From assembly GCF_000011385.1 (NCBI RefSeq), contig NC_005125.1:4340001-4404000 (forward strand): a DNA stretch of 64,000 bases, given 5' to 3'. A program made the position numbers and the translations under genes. The notes under the pieces were generated by a model. It was not told where the DNA came from. It worked only from the letters and a program-made list of their open reading frames with translations, and searched no databases. Of this stretch, positions 44,108 to 52,090 are shown piece after piece (within the stretch, counting starts at the first letter, position 1; every line of letters begins with the position of its first letter). This DNA is from Gloeobacter violaceus PCC 7421 (GTDB lineage: Bacteria > Cyanobacteriota > Cyanobacteriia > Gloeobacterales > Gloeobacteraceae).

Positions 44108-44292
44108 ATCTTTGGCGTTATTGCCCGCCTGCGCGCGTTGCTCGACGACTCGATAGAGTAAATGCGCATCTGGTTGCACGCTTCTCATTCAGATTTGGGT
44201 GGGTTGAACACCCGCGTCATTATTGCTCGAAAAACAGCCGGAAGTGGTTGAAGCTCTCATTGCTAGACCGTGCAAAGAAGGAGGATAGGACA

Positions 44293-44514
44293 GTGAATAT
44301 CCCTGCCCGCCTGCTGGATGTTGTCGAACTGATCGAGGATCTACCCAAGTGCGGTTTGTATCGTGGCGAAAGGGGAACGATTGTAGAAATTTTGTCTTCG
44401 GATGTTTATTTGGTCGAATTCAGCAACGCAGACGGATGCATTCGCGAGATGCCCGATGTATACAGCGACCAATTCAAAGTTGTGTACCAGCATTTACGCG
44501 AAGAAGTGGCATAG
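44293..44514 (+). CDS. DUF4926-like small protein
   Basis: A 73-residue protein. The core DVVELIEDLPKCGLYRGERG, then TIVEILSSDVYLVEFSNADG fits the DUF4926 fold (an SH3-like strand set with DLP and GxxGTIV). GTG 44293 follows GGAGGAT at about 9 nt. DUF4926 often accompanies DUF6883, so this gene may act together with 42960-43247. The role is unknown, possibly antitoxin or immunity. Confidence 0.7.
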   Translation: MNIPARLLDVVELIEDLPKCGLYRGERGTIVEILSSDVYLVEFSNADGCIREMPDVYSDQFKVVYQHLREEVA

Positions 44515-44689
44515 CACCGCCTTGTCTATCCTCGTCTGTATCTGCTCAACGTTATTTACCCGAGAATTTTTAGTGCTTTAGGTTAAGCTCTACCGATTTG
44601 ACTCTTGTGATGAATAATATTGGAGGATTTTCGCAAATTGTAGGCTTTATTTCAACGGATTGATCTGTATCCGACAAGTAAGCCAACAA

Positions 44690-45067
44690 TCACCTCGTCG
44701 ATTCTCTTCTACCTCGCCGCAAGTGGCTAAGTAGCCAGTTGACGGCGGTGGCCCGGCGGGTGCGCCGGGGGTTGAGTTCTGAGACTTGATAGCCGCCAAA
44801 ACCCAGTTGTTCTTTAAGCAATTGCTTGTCGGCCGCCGGGATCGAGCGGGTGAGCTTGACGGTAGCCGGGCGGCTGTCGATAAAATCGGGCGGCTCCGGG
44901 TAGTCGTTGCGCCAGGATGGCTCCACCCCGGAATTGTCCCAGGCTCCCGAGGCGTCTTGCCGGTAACCCAGGCATTGCCACAGCAGGGCGTTGAGCGCCG
45001 CGTCGGGCAGCCGCTCTTCGAGAATGTCCCAGAAGGTCGCTTCCGTCAGGGGCGGCAGATCCGGCAT
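44690..45067 (-). CDS. DUF1823 family cyanobacterial protein
   Basis: A 125-residue soluble protein. The start MPDLPPLTEATFWDILEERL and the segment LNALLWQCLGYRQDASGAWD match DUF1823, a family I know only from cyanobacteria and plastid relatives, with unknown function. The C-terminus (VSELNPRRTRRATAVNWLLS) is basic. ATG 45067 was chosen; a TTG five codons upstream is also possible. It is followed upstream by a tRNA-Leu on the same strand. Confidence 0.85.
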   Translation of the reverse strand: MPDLPPLTEATFWDILEERLPDAALNALLWQCLGYRQDASGAWDNSGVEPSWRNDYPEPPDFIDSRPATVKLTRSIPAADKQLLKEQLGFGGYQVSELNPRRTRRATAVNWLLSHLRRGRRESTR

Positions 45068-45094
45068 GGTCTGAGGCACCAATGGGTGAACCTA

Positions 45095-45177
45095 TGCGGT
45101 CGGAGAGATTTGAACTCTCAAGGAATTGCTTCCACTAGCACCTCAAGCTAGCGCGTATACCGTTCCGCCACGACCGC
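45095..45177 (-). tRNA. tRNA-Leu (anticodon GAG)
   Basis: An 83-nt class II tRNA on the minus strand. The acceptor stem GCGGTCG/CGACCGC (with discriminator A), a long variable arm (GAAGCAATTC) and TTCAAAT in the T loop are visible. The anticodon stem CTAGC/GCTAG holds loop TTGAGGT, giving anticodon GAG, which reads CUC and CUU leucine codons. CCA is not encoded. Confidence 0.95.
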
Positions 45178-45300
45178 AAATTTTTAAGCCTTCCCATTAT
45201 CAGAAACGGGCGGCGGCAGTGTCAATGGTAGATAGGCCGCACCGGGAGCGGTGGGCATCGGTGTTAAGATGCCGATCGGGTTTATCGGGGAAGGGGTGTC

Positions 45301-45519
45301 GTGGCCTTGCAGGTGGGAGAACGGGTGCGCGTCGCCTACGTCAATCCGCGCCTGCACGGCACCGCCCTCAAGGACCGGCGCGGGGTAGTCACCGCCCGTC
45401 TTGAGCCGACCGAAGGGCTCAAATGGCCGATTCTCGAAGTCGACCTGGGCGATCAGTTCCCCCGGCGCTACTTCCCGGAACACCATCTTCGGCGCGACAC
45501 CACAGGAGAACGGACGTGA
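45301..45519 (+). CDS. Small hypothetical protein coupled to fabI
   Basis: A 72-residue basic soluble protein (LQVGERVRVAYVNPRLHGTA, then GVVTARLEPTEGLKWPILEV) with an SH3-like or RNA-binding look, but no family I recognise. GTG 45301 has a GGGGAAGGGG stretch upstream. Its stop TGA overlaps the fabI GTG start, so the two are translationally coupled. A separate gene of unknown role is likely. Confidence 0.7.
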   Translation: MALQVGERVRVAYVNPRLHGTALKDRRGVVTARLEPTEGLKWPILEVDLGDQFPRRYFPEHHLRRDTTGERT

Positions 45520-46292
45520 TCACCCTCGCCGGCAAAAAGGCGCTCATCACCGGTATCGCCAACAACCGCTCGATCGCCTGGGCGATCGCCCAGGCTTTTC
45601 ACGCCGCCGGGGCAGCGCTCGCGGTCACCTACCTGCCCGACGAAAAAGGCCGCTTCGAGGCCAAGGTGCGCGAATTGAGCGCTCCGCTCGCCCCCGAGAT
45701 CTTTGCCCCCTGCGATGTGCGCAGCGACGAGCAGATTGCCGCGCTGTTCGAGACGATTGCCCAGAAGTGGGGACAGCTCGACATTCTGGTGCACTGCCTG
45801 GCTTTTGGCAACAAAGAAGACTTGCAGGGACCGTTTACCGGCGTTACCCGCGACGGCTACGGCCTGGCGATGGAGGTGAGCGCCTTTTCGCTCATCGCCC
45901 TGGCGAGTCAAGCCGCGCCGCTGATGCCGGAAGGGGGCAGCATTTTGACGCTGACGTACATCGGGTCGGTGCGGGCGATGAGCGGCTACGGCGTGATGGG
46001 GCCGGCCAAGGCCGCCCTGGAGGCGAACACCCGCTACCTGGCCGCCGAACTGGGGGCCAAAAACCTGCGGGTCAACGCCGTATCCGCCGGCCCTATCCGC
46101 ACCCTCGCCGCCTCGGGTGTCGGCAACATCCACGAGGCCATCCACAAAACCGAAGAGATGTCCGCCATCAAGCGGGCGGTCCGCCAGGAAGAAGTGGCCA
46201 ATACGGTGCTGTTTCTGGCAAGCGATCTGGCCTCCGCCATCACCGGCCAGACCATCTACGTCGACTGCGGCTTCAGCATTATGGGGGGCTAG
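45516..46292 (+). CDS. fabI: Enoyl-[acyl-carrier-protein] reductase (FabI)
   Basis: A 258-residue NADH-dependent enoyl-ACP reductase of the SDR fold, catalysing the last step of the fatty-acid elongation cycle. The nucleotide motif TGIANNRSIAWAIAQAF, the HCLAFGNKEDL block and the Tyr-x6-Lys active-site segment (YIGSVRAMSGYGVMGPAKAA) are present. GTG 45516 follows AGGAG at about 8 nt. Its stop overlaps the cutA GTG start by 1 nt. Confidence 0.95.
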   Translation: MITLAGKKALITGIANNRSIAWAIAQAFHAAGAALAVTYLPDEKGRFEAKVRELSAPLAPEIFAPCDVRSDEQIAALFETIAQKWGQLDILVHCLAFGNKEDLQGPFTGVTRDGYGLAMEVSAFSLIALASQAAPLMPEGGSILTLTYIGSVRAMSGYGVMGPAKAALEANTRYLAAELGAKNLRVNAVSAGPIRTLAASGVGNIHEAIHKTEEMSAIKRAVRQEEVANTVLFLASDLASAITGQTIYVDCGFSIMGG

Positions 46293-46633
46293 TGGAAGGC
46301 GCGCTGCTGGTGGTGCTCACCACCGTTCCGGACCACGCAAGCGGGATTGCCATTGCCCGTACCCTGGTCGAACGCCGTCTTGTTGCCTGCGCCCAACTGC
46401 TGCCGCCGATGGTCTCGGTGTTCATCTGGCAGGACAAGCTTTCGACTGAGACCGAACAGTTGCTCCTGCTCAAAGTGCCCGCTAAATTTTACGCGGTGCT
46501 GGAAGTGGCTCTAGGCGAGTTGCACCCCTACGATGTGCCTGAGATTGTCGCCCTCGAAGCGGTGCGCGTTGCTGAAAGCTACCTCGGTTGGGCGGCAGCC
46601 CAGACCAGCACGAGTGCACTGCCTCCCGTTTAG
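46292..46633 (+). CDS. cutA: CutA1 divalent-cation tolerance family protein
   Basis: A 113-residue PII-like trimer-forming protein. Family blocks are present: the N-terminal LLVVLTTVPDHASGIAIART, then LVERRLVACAQL, then VFIWQDKLSTETEQLLLLKV, and finally LHPYDVPEIVALE with the conserved aromatic. CutA1 was named for copper tolerance in E. coli, but its role is unsettled and it may bind metal or stabilise proteins. GTG 46292 overlaps the fabI stop. The locus is followed by two IS remnants. Confidence 0.93.
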   Translation: MEGALLVVLTTVPDHASGIAIARTLVERRLVACAQLLPPMVSVFIWQDKLSTETEQLLLLKVPAKFYAVLEVALGELHPYDVPEIVALEAVRVAESYLGWAAAQTSTSALPPV

Positions 46634-46720
46634 AGCGCTTTTGAGTCGCATCAAAACAGCCGTGCGGCTGAGAACCTTGCTGGGCAGCACTTTTTACCCT
46701 GACACCTGAAACCTGCTCTA

Positions 46721-47251
46721 ACCCTGATCTGTCAAAGTCGGAGGAAGGGTGACGGCCCTGAGCATCCAATTGCTGCAGAGCGAAGCAGCAGGGAAAGTGC
46801 TTTTGCCCCAAGCGGCCAGACCGGCAAAGACTTTGTGGGCGTGGACGCGGCGCCCATGGCAGACGGCAAACGGGGTCGAATCGATAAAACTGATGCCGGT
46901 GCACCGGCCAAAACAGTGGCGCAGGTAGGCACTGAGCGGCAGGAGGGTGGCGGGCATCCATAAGGGCGAAGCGCGCGTAGCTGACCAGTCCAGCAAAAGC
47001 GTCTCGCCAGTAAACGCAGACCCTCTCGGTGTAGAAGGCCTTGAAATGGCGGTAGGCGGATTGGTAGAAGGCCATTAGAATTGTCAGGATTTCGCTGGGG
47101 CAGAGCCGGTATGGTCGTCGCCGGTGTCGCAGGCCATCGTCGAGCAATTGTTGGTCAAAGAGCGGCTCGAAGCGTCGGCAGAAGTGATCGACACGGCAAA
47201 AAAGGCTTCTAGAGTGGGCATAGCGGGCGGTCCGTGGCTTGTTCAGAGGGT
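46721..47251 (-). mobile_element. Decayed IS982-family element
   Basis: A 531-bp remnant. Both ends begin ACCCT (46721-46725 on the plus strand, complement of 47247-47251), the usual ACC start of IS982. The transposase inside lacks its C-terminal half, so about 400-450 bp of a normal 1-kb element are gone. The ends are tentative. Confidence 0.65.
46722..47212 (-). pseudogene. IS982-type transposase, frameshifted and truncated
   Basis: The N-terminal part (FCRRFEPLFDQQLLDDG, LCPSEILTILMAFYQSAYRH, SYARFALM) and the catalytic core (LRHCFGRCTGISFIDSTPFA, VHAHKVFAGLAAWGKS) are in different frames. Removing 4 nt (one of the GATG repeats at about 46955-46961) rejoins them as FALMPATLLPLSAYL, so the shift is a 4-nt insertion. 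After WGKS the sequence diverges and stops; the C-terminal DDE residues are missing. The element is inactive. Confidence 0.75.
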
Positions 47252-47279
47252 GTCTGGATCGATTCCCAGAGCCTGCAGT

Positions 47280-48675
47280 GGGTCTGTAAACTAAATTGTG
47301 TAAGTGGTCGCAGCAAAGAAAGTACAATACTCTCTCAGGCAGGAGGAGCTGATGACCATCCGCAAAGAGATTCTTGACGAACTACTCAAAGATTACGACG
47401 GCACCGACCCGCAAACTATCCTCGGTGAGGGCGGCCTCCTCAAGCAACTGACCAAGGCCGTCATTGAACGCGCTCTCGAAGCCGAGATGGAAACTCACCT
47501 CGGTTACAAGAAGCACGAAGCCGCCGGCAAAGGTACCGGCAACTCCAGAAACGGCAAAAGTCAGAAGACCCTCCAGGCCGAATGCGGTCCAGTCGAACTC
47601 CACATCCCCCGCGACCGCAACGCCGAGTTCGAGCCGGTCGTTGTGCGCAAAGGTCACACCCGTTGGATCAACGGGTGGTCAGACACGCCTGGCGGGACTC
47701 GATGAGAAGATTCTGGCGCTGTATGCGCGCGGAATGACGACCCGTGATATTCAAGCCCAACTGCAGGAGATGTACGGGGTCGAAGTATCCCCAACGCTGA
47801 TCTCGAACGTGACCGATGCGGTGATGGACGAGGTGCGGCAATGGCAGAATCGTCCACTCGAAACCGTCTACCCGATTGCTTATTTTGACTGCCTGCAGGT
47901 GAAGGTACGCGACAACGGTCGGGTGGTGAATAAAGCCGTCTACCTGGCTCTGGGCGTAGACCTGGAGGGACGCAAGGAGCTTTTAGGGCTCTGGCTTTCG
48001 GCCCATGAAGGGGCAAAGTTTTGGTTGGGGATCCTGACGGAACTGAACAACCGGGGCCTGAAGGATATTTTGATTGCCTGTGTGGATGGACTGACCGGTT
48101 TACCGGAGGCAATTGAATCGGTTTATCACGGTTGCTTGGTGCAGTTGTGCATGGTACACATGGTGCGCAATTCGTGCAAATATGTGTCGTGGAAAGACCG
48201 CAAATCATTGTGTGCAGACCTACGGTCTATCTACAGTGCCGCGACGGAAGAAGAGGCGGAGTTGCATCTGGGGGGCGTTGTCCCAACGCCCCTGGAACTT
48301 TTGAGTGAGAAGTGGGACAAGCAGTATTCAAGCGTCAGTCGGATGTGGCGAGAGAACTGGGGGTCGTTGCCCCAACGACCCTGGGTGCGGGTGATCCCGA
48401 TATTCCGGTTTGGTGAGGACATTCGAAAGGTGATTTACACGACGAATGCGATAGAATCACTGAACATGACGATTCGGAAGGTGAGTCGCAACCACCACAT
48501 CATGCCGAATGACGAGTCGGTAATGAAGATGGTGTATCTGGCGATCCAGAACCAGATGAAGAAATGGACGATGCCGATCCGGGATTGGCGTCCTGCACTA
48601 AACCGGCTGACGATTGAGTTCGAGGGAAGGCTAAAGGTATGACAAATTCACTTACACAAAATATTTGACAGATCC
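47280..48675 (+). mobile_element. IS256-family insertion sequence
   Basis: About 1.4 kb. Imperfect terminal inverted repeats (47283-47306 and 48649-48672, 20 of 24 positions matching) start GGGTCTGT and GGATCTGT, as expected for IS256 ends. The flanks (47272-47279 and 48676-48683) show no target-site duplication, so the element may have recombined or the flanks have diverged. It carries one transposase gene, interrupted by a 25-nt insertion. Confidence 0.82.
47352..48642 (+). pseudogene. IS256-family transposase with a 25-nt frameshifting insertion
   Basis: The N-terminal 100 residues (KEILDELLKDYDGTDPQTIL, MTIRKEI) read to VVVRKGHTRW and then run into a stop. The rest continues in another frame from about 47690 (LAGLDEKILALYARGMTTRD, the DDE regions YFDCLQVKVRDNGR and VDGLTGLPEAIESVYHG, then IYTTNAIESLNMTIRK). 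Removing 47656-47680 restores VRKGQTRLAGLDEKIL exactly, so the break is a 25-nt insertion flanked by GGTC. Without it the protein would be about 420 residues, normal for IS256. Confidence 0.85.
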
Positions 48676-48753
48676 GATTTACCCTATCGCACCGACTCTA
48701 TTGGGCTCTCTCTTCTGATCCGCCAGACAAGTGCAAGCCCAGTGCTCGACACA

Positions 48754-49698
48754 CTAAGGTGCTTGCCAGGCAAGTCCGTGGTAAGCACTCAGATCGGCGT
48801 AGGGATCCGCGGGCGGATGGTCATGGTTGTGGTCGTGCCCATGGGAATGACTATGCCCGTGATTACGGGCGTGACCGGAGCCGTGAACGGCGCTTACGGC
48901 GCGGCGGAATTTGCACATCTCGCAGTTCATCGCCACCCGTTGCTCGCGCGCCTCCTGCTCGCGTCTGCGCAGCAATTCAAAAAGCACCGGGTCGAGGCCG
49001 ATTTCATCGAGAGCCTGCACTGCGACTTGCGGATGCAACGTTTGCTGGAGGGCGGCCGTCTCCTGGATGCGCTTGACGAGTAGACCGGTAAATAAAAAGT
49101 ACGGCAGTACGACGACGCGCTTTGCCCCCCAGGTCCAGGCGCGCTCGAATCCCTGCTCCAGGCGGGGATGGGTGATGCCGATAAAGCAGACTTCGACCCC
49201 GAGATAGCCACTCCCTTCCCAGAGCAGGCGGGCCATCTTGCAGGCGTCGCCGTTGGCGTCGGGGTCCGACGAACCGCGCCCGACAAACAACAGCAGCGTC
49301 TCGGAGCGCGGGATGTCGCTGTGTTCGTCGAGACGGGCGAGCCGTTCCTGCCACAGTTCGATGAGGCCCGCGGTGATGCCCAGATGGCCGCCGTAGTGCA
49401 CCACCAGATCCGGATGGCGCTCGCGGGCGCGGTCCAGTTCGTTGGTGACGTCGAACTTATTGTGGCGGGCGGCAAATAACAGCAGCGGCACCGCGGTCAA
49501 ATCGCGGTAACCCAGCTCGATGCAGCGATCGACCCCTGCTTGGATCGACGGAGCGGTCAACTCCAAAAAACAGGGCACCACCGGCCGGGCCGGGTCGAAG
49601 TGCTGGTAAGCGGCGGCAAATTCCAGAAACGTCTCGCGCCCATCGGCATCGCGGGTGCCGTGGCCGATGAGCAACAAAGGATGGACCGTGTCGTGCAT
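48754..49698 (-). CDS. cbiX: Sirohydrochlorin cobaltochelatase CbiX, long form
   Basis: A protein of about 314 residues with two CbiX repeats (LLLIGHGTRDADGRETFLE; LLLFVGRGSSDPDANGDACK), each holding the His/Glu or Gly/Arg positions used in Co insertion into sirohydrochlorin, the branch step toward cobalamin. The C-terminus has MNCEMCKFR (a Met-x-Cys-x2-Cys Fe-S-type motif) and a His-rich stretch (HGHSHSHGHDHNHDH), as in long CbiX proteins. ATG 49698 was chosen; ATG 49710 is also possible. A cobalamin riboswitch directly upstream controls it. Confidence 0.93.
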   Translation of the reverse strand: MHDTVHPLLLIGHGTRDADGRETFLEFAAAYQHFDPARPVVPCFLELTAPSIQAGVDRCIELGYRDLTAVPLLLFAARHNKFDVTNELDRARERHPDLVVHYGGHLGITAGLIELWQERLARLDEHSDIPRSETLLLFVGRGSSDPDANGDACKMARLLWEGSGYLGVEVCFIGITHPRLEQGFERAWTWGAKRVVVLPYFLFTGLLVKRIQETAALQQTLHPQVAVQALDEIGLDPVLFELLRRREQEAREQRVAMNCEMCKFRRAVSAVHGSGHARNHGHSHSHGHDHNHDHPPADPYADLSAYHGLAWQAP

Positions 49699-49739
49699 GA
49701 ATAACCCCATTCCTGTGCAACGCAGGCGAATAACCGGAG

Positions 49740-49870
49740 GCAACGTCCAAAGGCGGCATTCTGACTTGGGAAGCCCATTACAGCTGCGGCACAGTACCGG
49801 GATCGCACCGGACTTTCCCGCTTTTGGACCTCAACAGGTTATCACCCTGCGCTGCAAGGCGCGGGAAGGC
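49740..49870 (-). promoter_or_regulatory. Cobalamin riboswitch upstream of cbiX
   Basis: The minus strand reads GCGGGAAAGTCCGGTGCGAT, then CCCGGTACTGTGCCGCAGCT, GTAATGGG and GTCAGAATGCCGCC, the B12-element core. GTCCAAA (49829-49823) can pair with TTTGGAC (49751-49745) as the closing stem. It ends about 50 nt before the cbiX ATG and is expected to shut off the gene when cobalamin is abundant. The outer boundary is approximate. Confidence 0.88.
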
Positions 49871-49895
49871 CACCGAAATTCTTAACTGCCCGCAG

Positions 49896-50486
49896 CTAGG
49901 AACCCGCTTCGGGGATCGCCACTTTGACCATGGCCGGGCGCAGCACCTTGTCGGCGAGCAAATAGCCCTTTTGCAACTCCGCCACGACCGTCTCCTGACT
50001 CACCCCGGCCGATTCTTCGCGCAGGATGGCCTCGTGCTGGGCCGGGTCGAACGGCTGACCGATCGCCTCCATGGCCGTCACCCCCATCTTTTCGAGTACC
50101 GAGAGAAACTGCCGGTAAACCTGCTGGTAGCTGTTGTGCAGCTTCTCTTCGCGCTCGTTGTCGGGCTGGGCGAAGGCGCGGGCGCGATCGAAGTTGTCGA
50201 AGACCGGCAGGATGTCCTTGAGGAGCTTGGCGGAAACAAAATAGGCCAGTTCGTCTTTTTCGCGCTGGGTGCGCTTGCGGAAATTGTCGAAGTCGGCCAT
50301 CAGCCGCGTGTACTTTTGCTCGTAGTCGGCGAGTTTTTTTTGCAGGTCGGAGTTCTCGGCGGCGAGCTGGTCGATGCGGGCGATGAATCCCGTCGCTTCC
50401 GCAGCGGACGCCTCGGTGGTTGCGGCCTCTGCATAGGAAGGATCCTGCGGTTGGAAGTTCTCGGTGGTGCGCTCGTTTTCTGCCAT
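49896..50486 (-). CDS. grpE: Nucleotide exchange factor GrpE
   Basis: A 196-residue GrpE: a low-complexity N-terminus, a long dimerising coiled coil (IDQLAAENSDLQKKLADYEQ), the conserved FDNFRKRTQREKDE and LLKDILPVFDNFDRA, then the beta domain (PFDPAQHEAILREESAGV, GYLLADKVLRPAMVKV). It releases ADP from DnaK. ATG 50486 begins the recognisable MAENER segment; nine further upstream codons are possible. dnaK and dnaJ are not adjacent in this window. It is divergent from tig-clpX, giving a chaperone-themed neighbourhood. Confidence 0.95.
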   Translation of the reverse strand: MAENERTTENFQPQDPSYAEAATTEASAAEATGFIARIDQLAAENSDLQKKLADYEQKYTRLMADFDNFRKRTQREKDELAYFVSAKLLKDILPVFDNFDRARAFAQPDNEREEKLHNSYQQVYRQFLSVLEKMGVTAMEAIGQPFDPAQHEAILREESAGVSQETVVAELQKGYLLADKVLRPAMVKVAIPEAGS

Positions 50487-50673
50487 CGCTCTGCCATATA
50501 GTGCCGTTTGCAACCTTGATTTTAAACGCTCGCGGACCCAACCTTCGGGCTGCCGCCGCCAGGAAAAATGAAGACTCCGGCCTTTGCGCCGGGGAGCGTG
50601 TACAATTAGCCTCTGGCTGGTCGCCCATGAATCCGGCTAAGATCATCGTCCGCTTTTGTTACCTGCCATTTCG

Positions 50674-52059
50674 ATGAAAGTCACGCAAGAGAAGCTCCCG
50701 CGCTCCCAGATGGGCCTCAATGTCGAGGTCGAAGGCGAAAAATCCAAGCAAGCTTACGAGAAACTGGTGCGCGACACCATGCGCACCGCCCGCATCCCCG
50801 GTTTTCGCCCCGGCAAAGCCCCGCGCCAGCTGGTGCTGCAGTTCTACGGCAAGGAGCGCCTCAGGGCGCAGGCGCTCGAAAATCTGATCGACAGCTCCCT
50901 CAAAGAGGCGATTGAACAGGAGTCGATTGCTTCGTTGGGCAACCTGCAACTGCGCGATTCGTTCGAGGAGTTGCTCGGCCGCTACCAGCCGGGAGAACCG
51001 CTCAGCTTCAAAGCCGCCGTCGATGTGCAACCGGAGGTCCAGCTGGGCACCTACACCGGCCTGACGGTGCGCTACAGCGAAGTGCCCTACGAGGCCAAGC
51101 AGGTAGATGATCAGCTCGAGCAGTACCGCGAGCAACGCGCCGTGCTCGTCCCCGTCGAGGGTCGGGCGGCCGAGGTCGGCGACACCGCTGTGATCGACTT
51201 TGCGGGCACCAAGGCGGCGGACGGCAACGAGATCGTCGGGGGTAAAGCCACCGATTTCGAAGTCGAACTGCTGCCGGGTCGGCTCATCGCCGGCTTCACC
51301 GAGGGAATCATCGGTATGCAGATTGGTGAGAGCACCGAGCTTGCATTGCGCTTTCCCGACGATTACCCGCAGCAGGAACTGGCGGGGGTCGATGCCAAAT
51401 TCGCCGTCAGTCTCAAAGATCTCAAGATCAAAGAGCTGCCCGTCCTCGACGACGATTTTGCCGGTGACATCAGCGAATTTGAGACTCTCGAAGCACTGCG
51501 CGCATTTCTGGAGCAGCAGCAGCAGGAGCAGGCGGCGGAGAAGACCCGCGCCAACCGCGACGCCGCCATCATCAAGGCGCTGGTGGCCGAGACGACCGTC
51601 GACTTACCTGAGACGCTGGTCAACCGCGAAGTGCAGTTTCTAGCCGAGCAGAGCTTTCGCAACCTCCAACAGCAGGGCATCGACCCCAGCCGCATCTTCA
51701 CCGAGGAGAACATGCCCCGGGTACGCGAAACGCTCAGAGTTGACGCCGAAAATCGCCTCAAGCGCACCCTGGCCCTGGCGCAAGTGGCCCGCGCCGAAAA
51801 TATCGTGGTCGAAGAGGAGCAGGTGGCTGCGCGCATCGTCGAGTTGCGCAGCGAACTGGAGGAGGAAGTCTCCGAGCAGGCCCTGGCCGAATTTGCGCGC
51901 GAAGAAATGCTTACGGAGAAGATTTTGGAGTGGCTCGCGGAGCACTCTACAATAGAGTTGACTTTGCCGGGTGAGGCGATTGAGCCGGGCTCGGGCGAAG
52001 ACGCTCCCCCCGAAGTTGCCGCCGGGGCCACCGAGCCCGAGGCGCAACCCAACTCCTGA
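50674..52059 (+). CDS. tig: Trigger factor (ribosome-associated chaperone)
   Basis: A 461-residue protein with the full layout: a ribosome-binding domain with the signature [19 protein letters not shown] (GFRxGKxP), an FKBP-type prolyl isomerase domain ([20 protein letters not shown], then [13 protein letters not shown]) and a long helical C-terminal chaperone domain, ending in an acidic tail. It binds nascent chains at L23. A TACAAT box at 50601-50606 is a candidate -10. clpX follows 31 nt downstream; clpP, often between them, is absent. Confidence 0.95.
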   Translation: MKVTQEKLPRSQMGLNVEVEGEKSKQAYEKLVRDTMRTARIPGFRPGKAPRQLVLQFYGKERLRAQALENLIDSSLKEAIEQESIASLGNLQLRDSFEELLGRYQPGEPLSFKAAVDVQPEVQLGTYTGLTVRYSEVPYEAKQVDDQLEQYREQRAVLVPVEGRAAEVGDTAVIDFAGTKAADGNEIVGGKATDFEVELLPGRLIAGFTEGIIGMQIGESTELALRFPDDYPQQELAGVDAKFAVSLKDLKIKELPVLDDDFAGDISEFETLEALRAFLEQQQQEQAAEKTRANRDAAIIKALVAETTVDLPETLVNREVQFLAEQSFRNLQQQGIDPSRIFTEENMPRVRETLRVDAENRLKRTLALAQVARAENIVVEEEQVAARIVELRSELEEEVSEQALAEFAREEMLTEKILEWLAEHSTIELTLPGEAIEPGSGEDAPPEVAAGATEPEAQPNS

Positions 52060-52090
52060 AACCTCGTTTCCTCAACACCCAGGCTGCCCC

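Noticed and set aside
44108-44160. GC-rich stretch after the RNEFAHN gene that reads VIARLRALLDDSIE before a stop
   Set aside because: Possible gene-tail fragment, but too short and without a match I can name.
47272-48683. Target-site duplication around the IS256 copy
   Set aside because: The 8-bp flanks 47272-47279 and 48676-48683 do not match.
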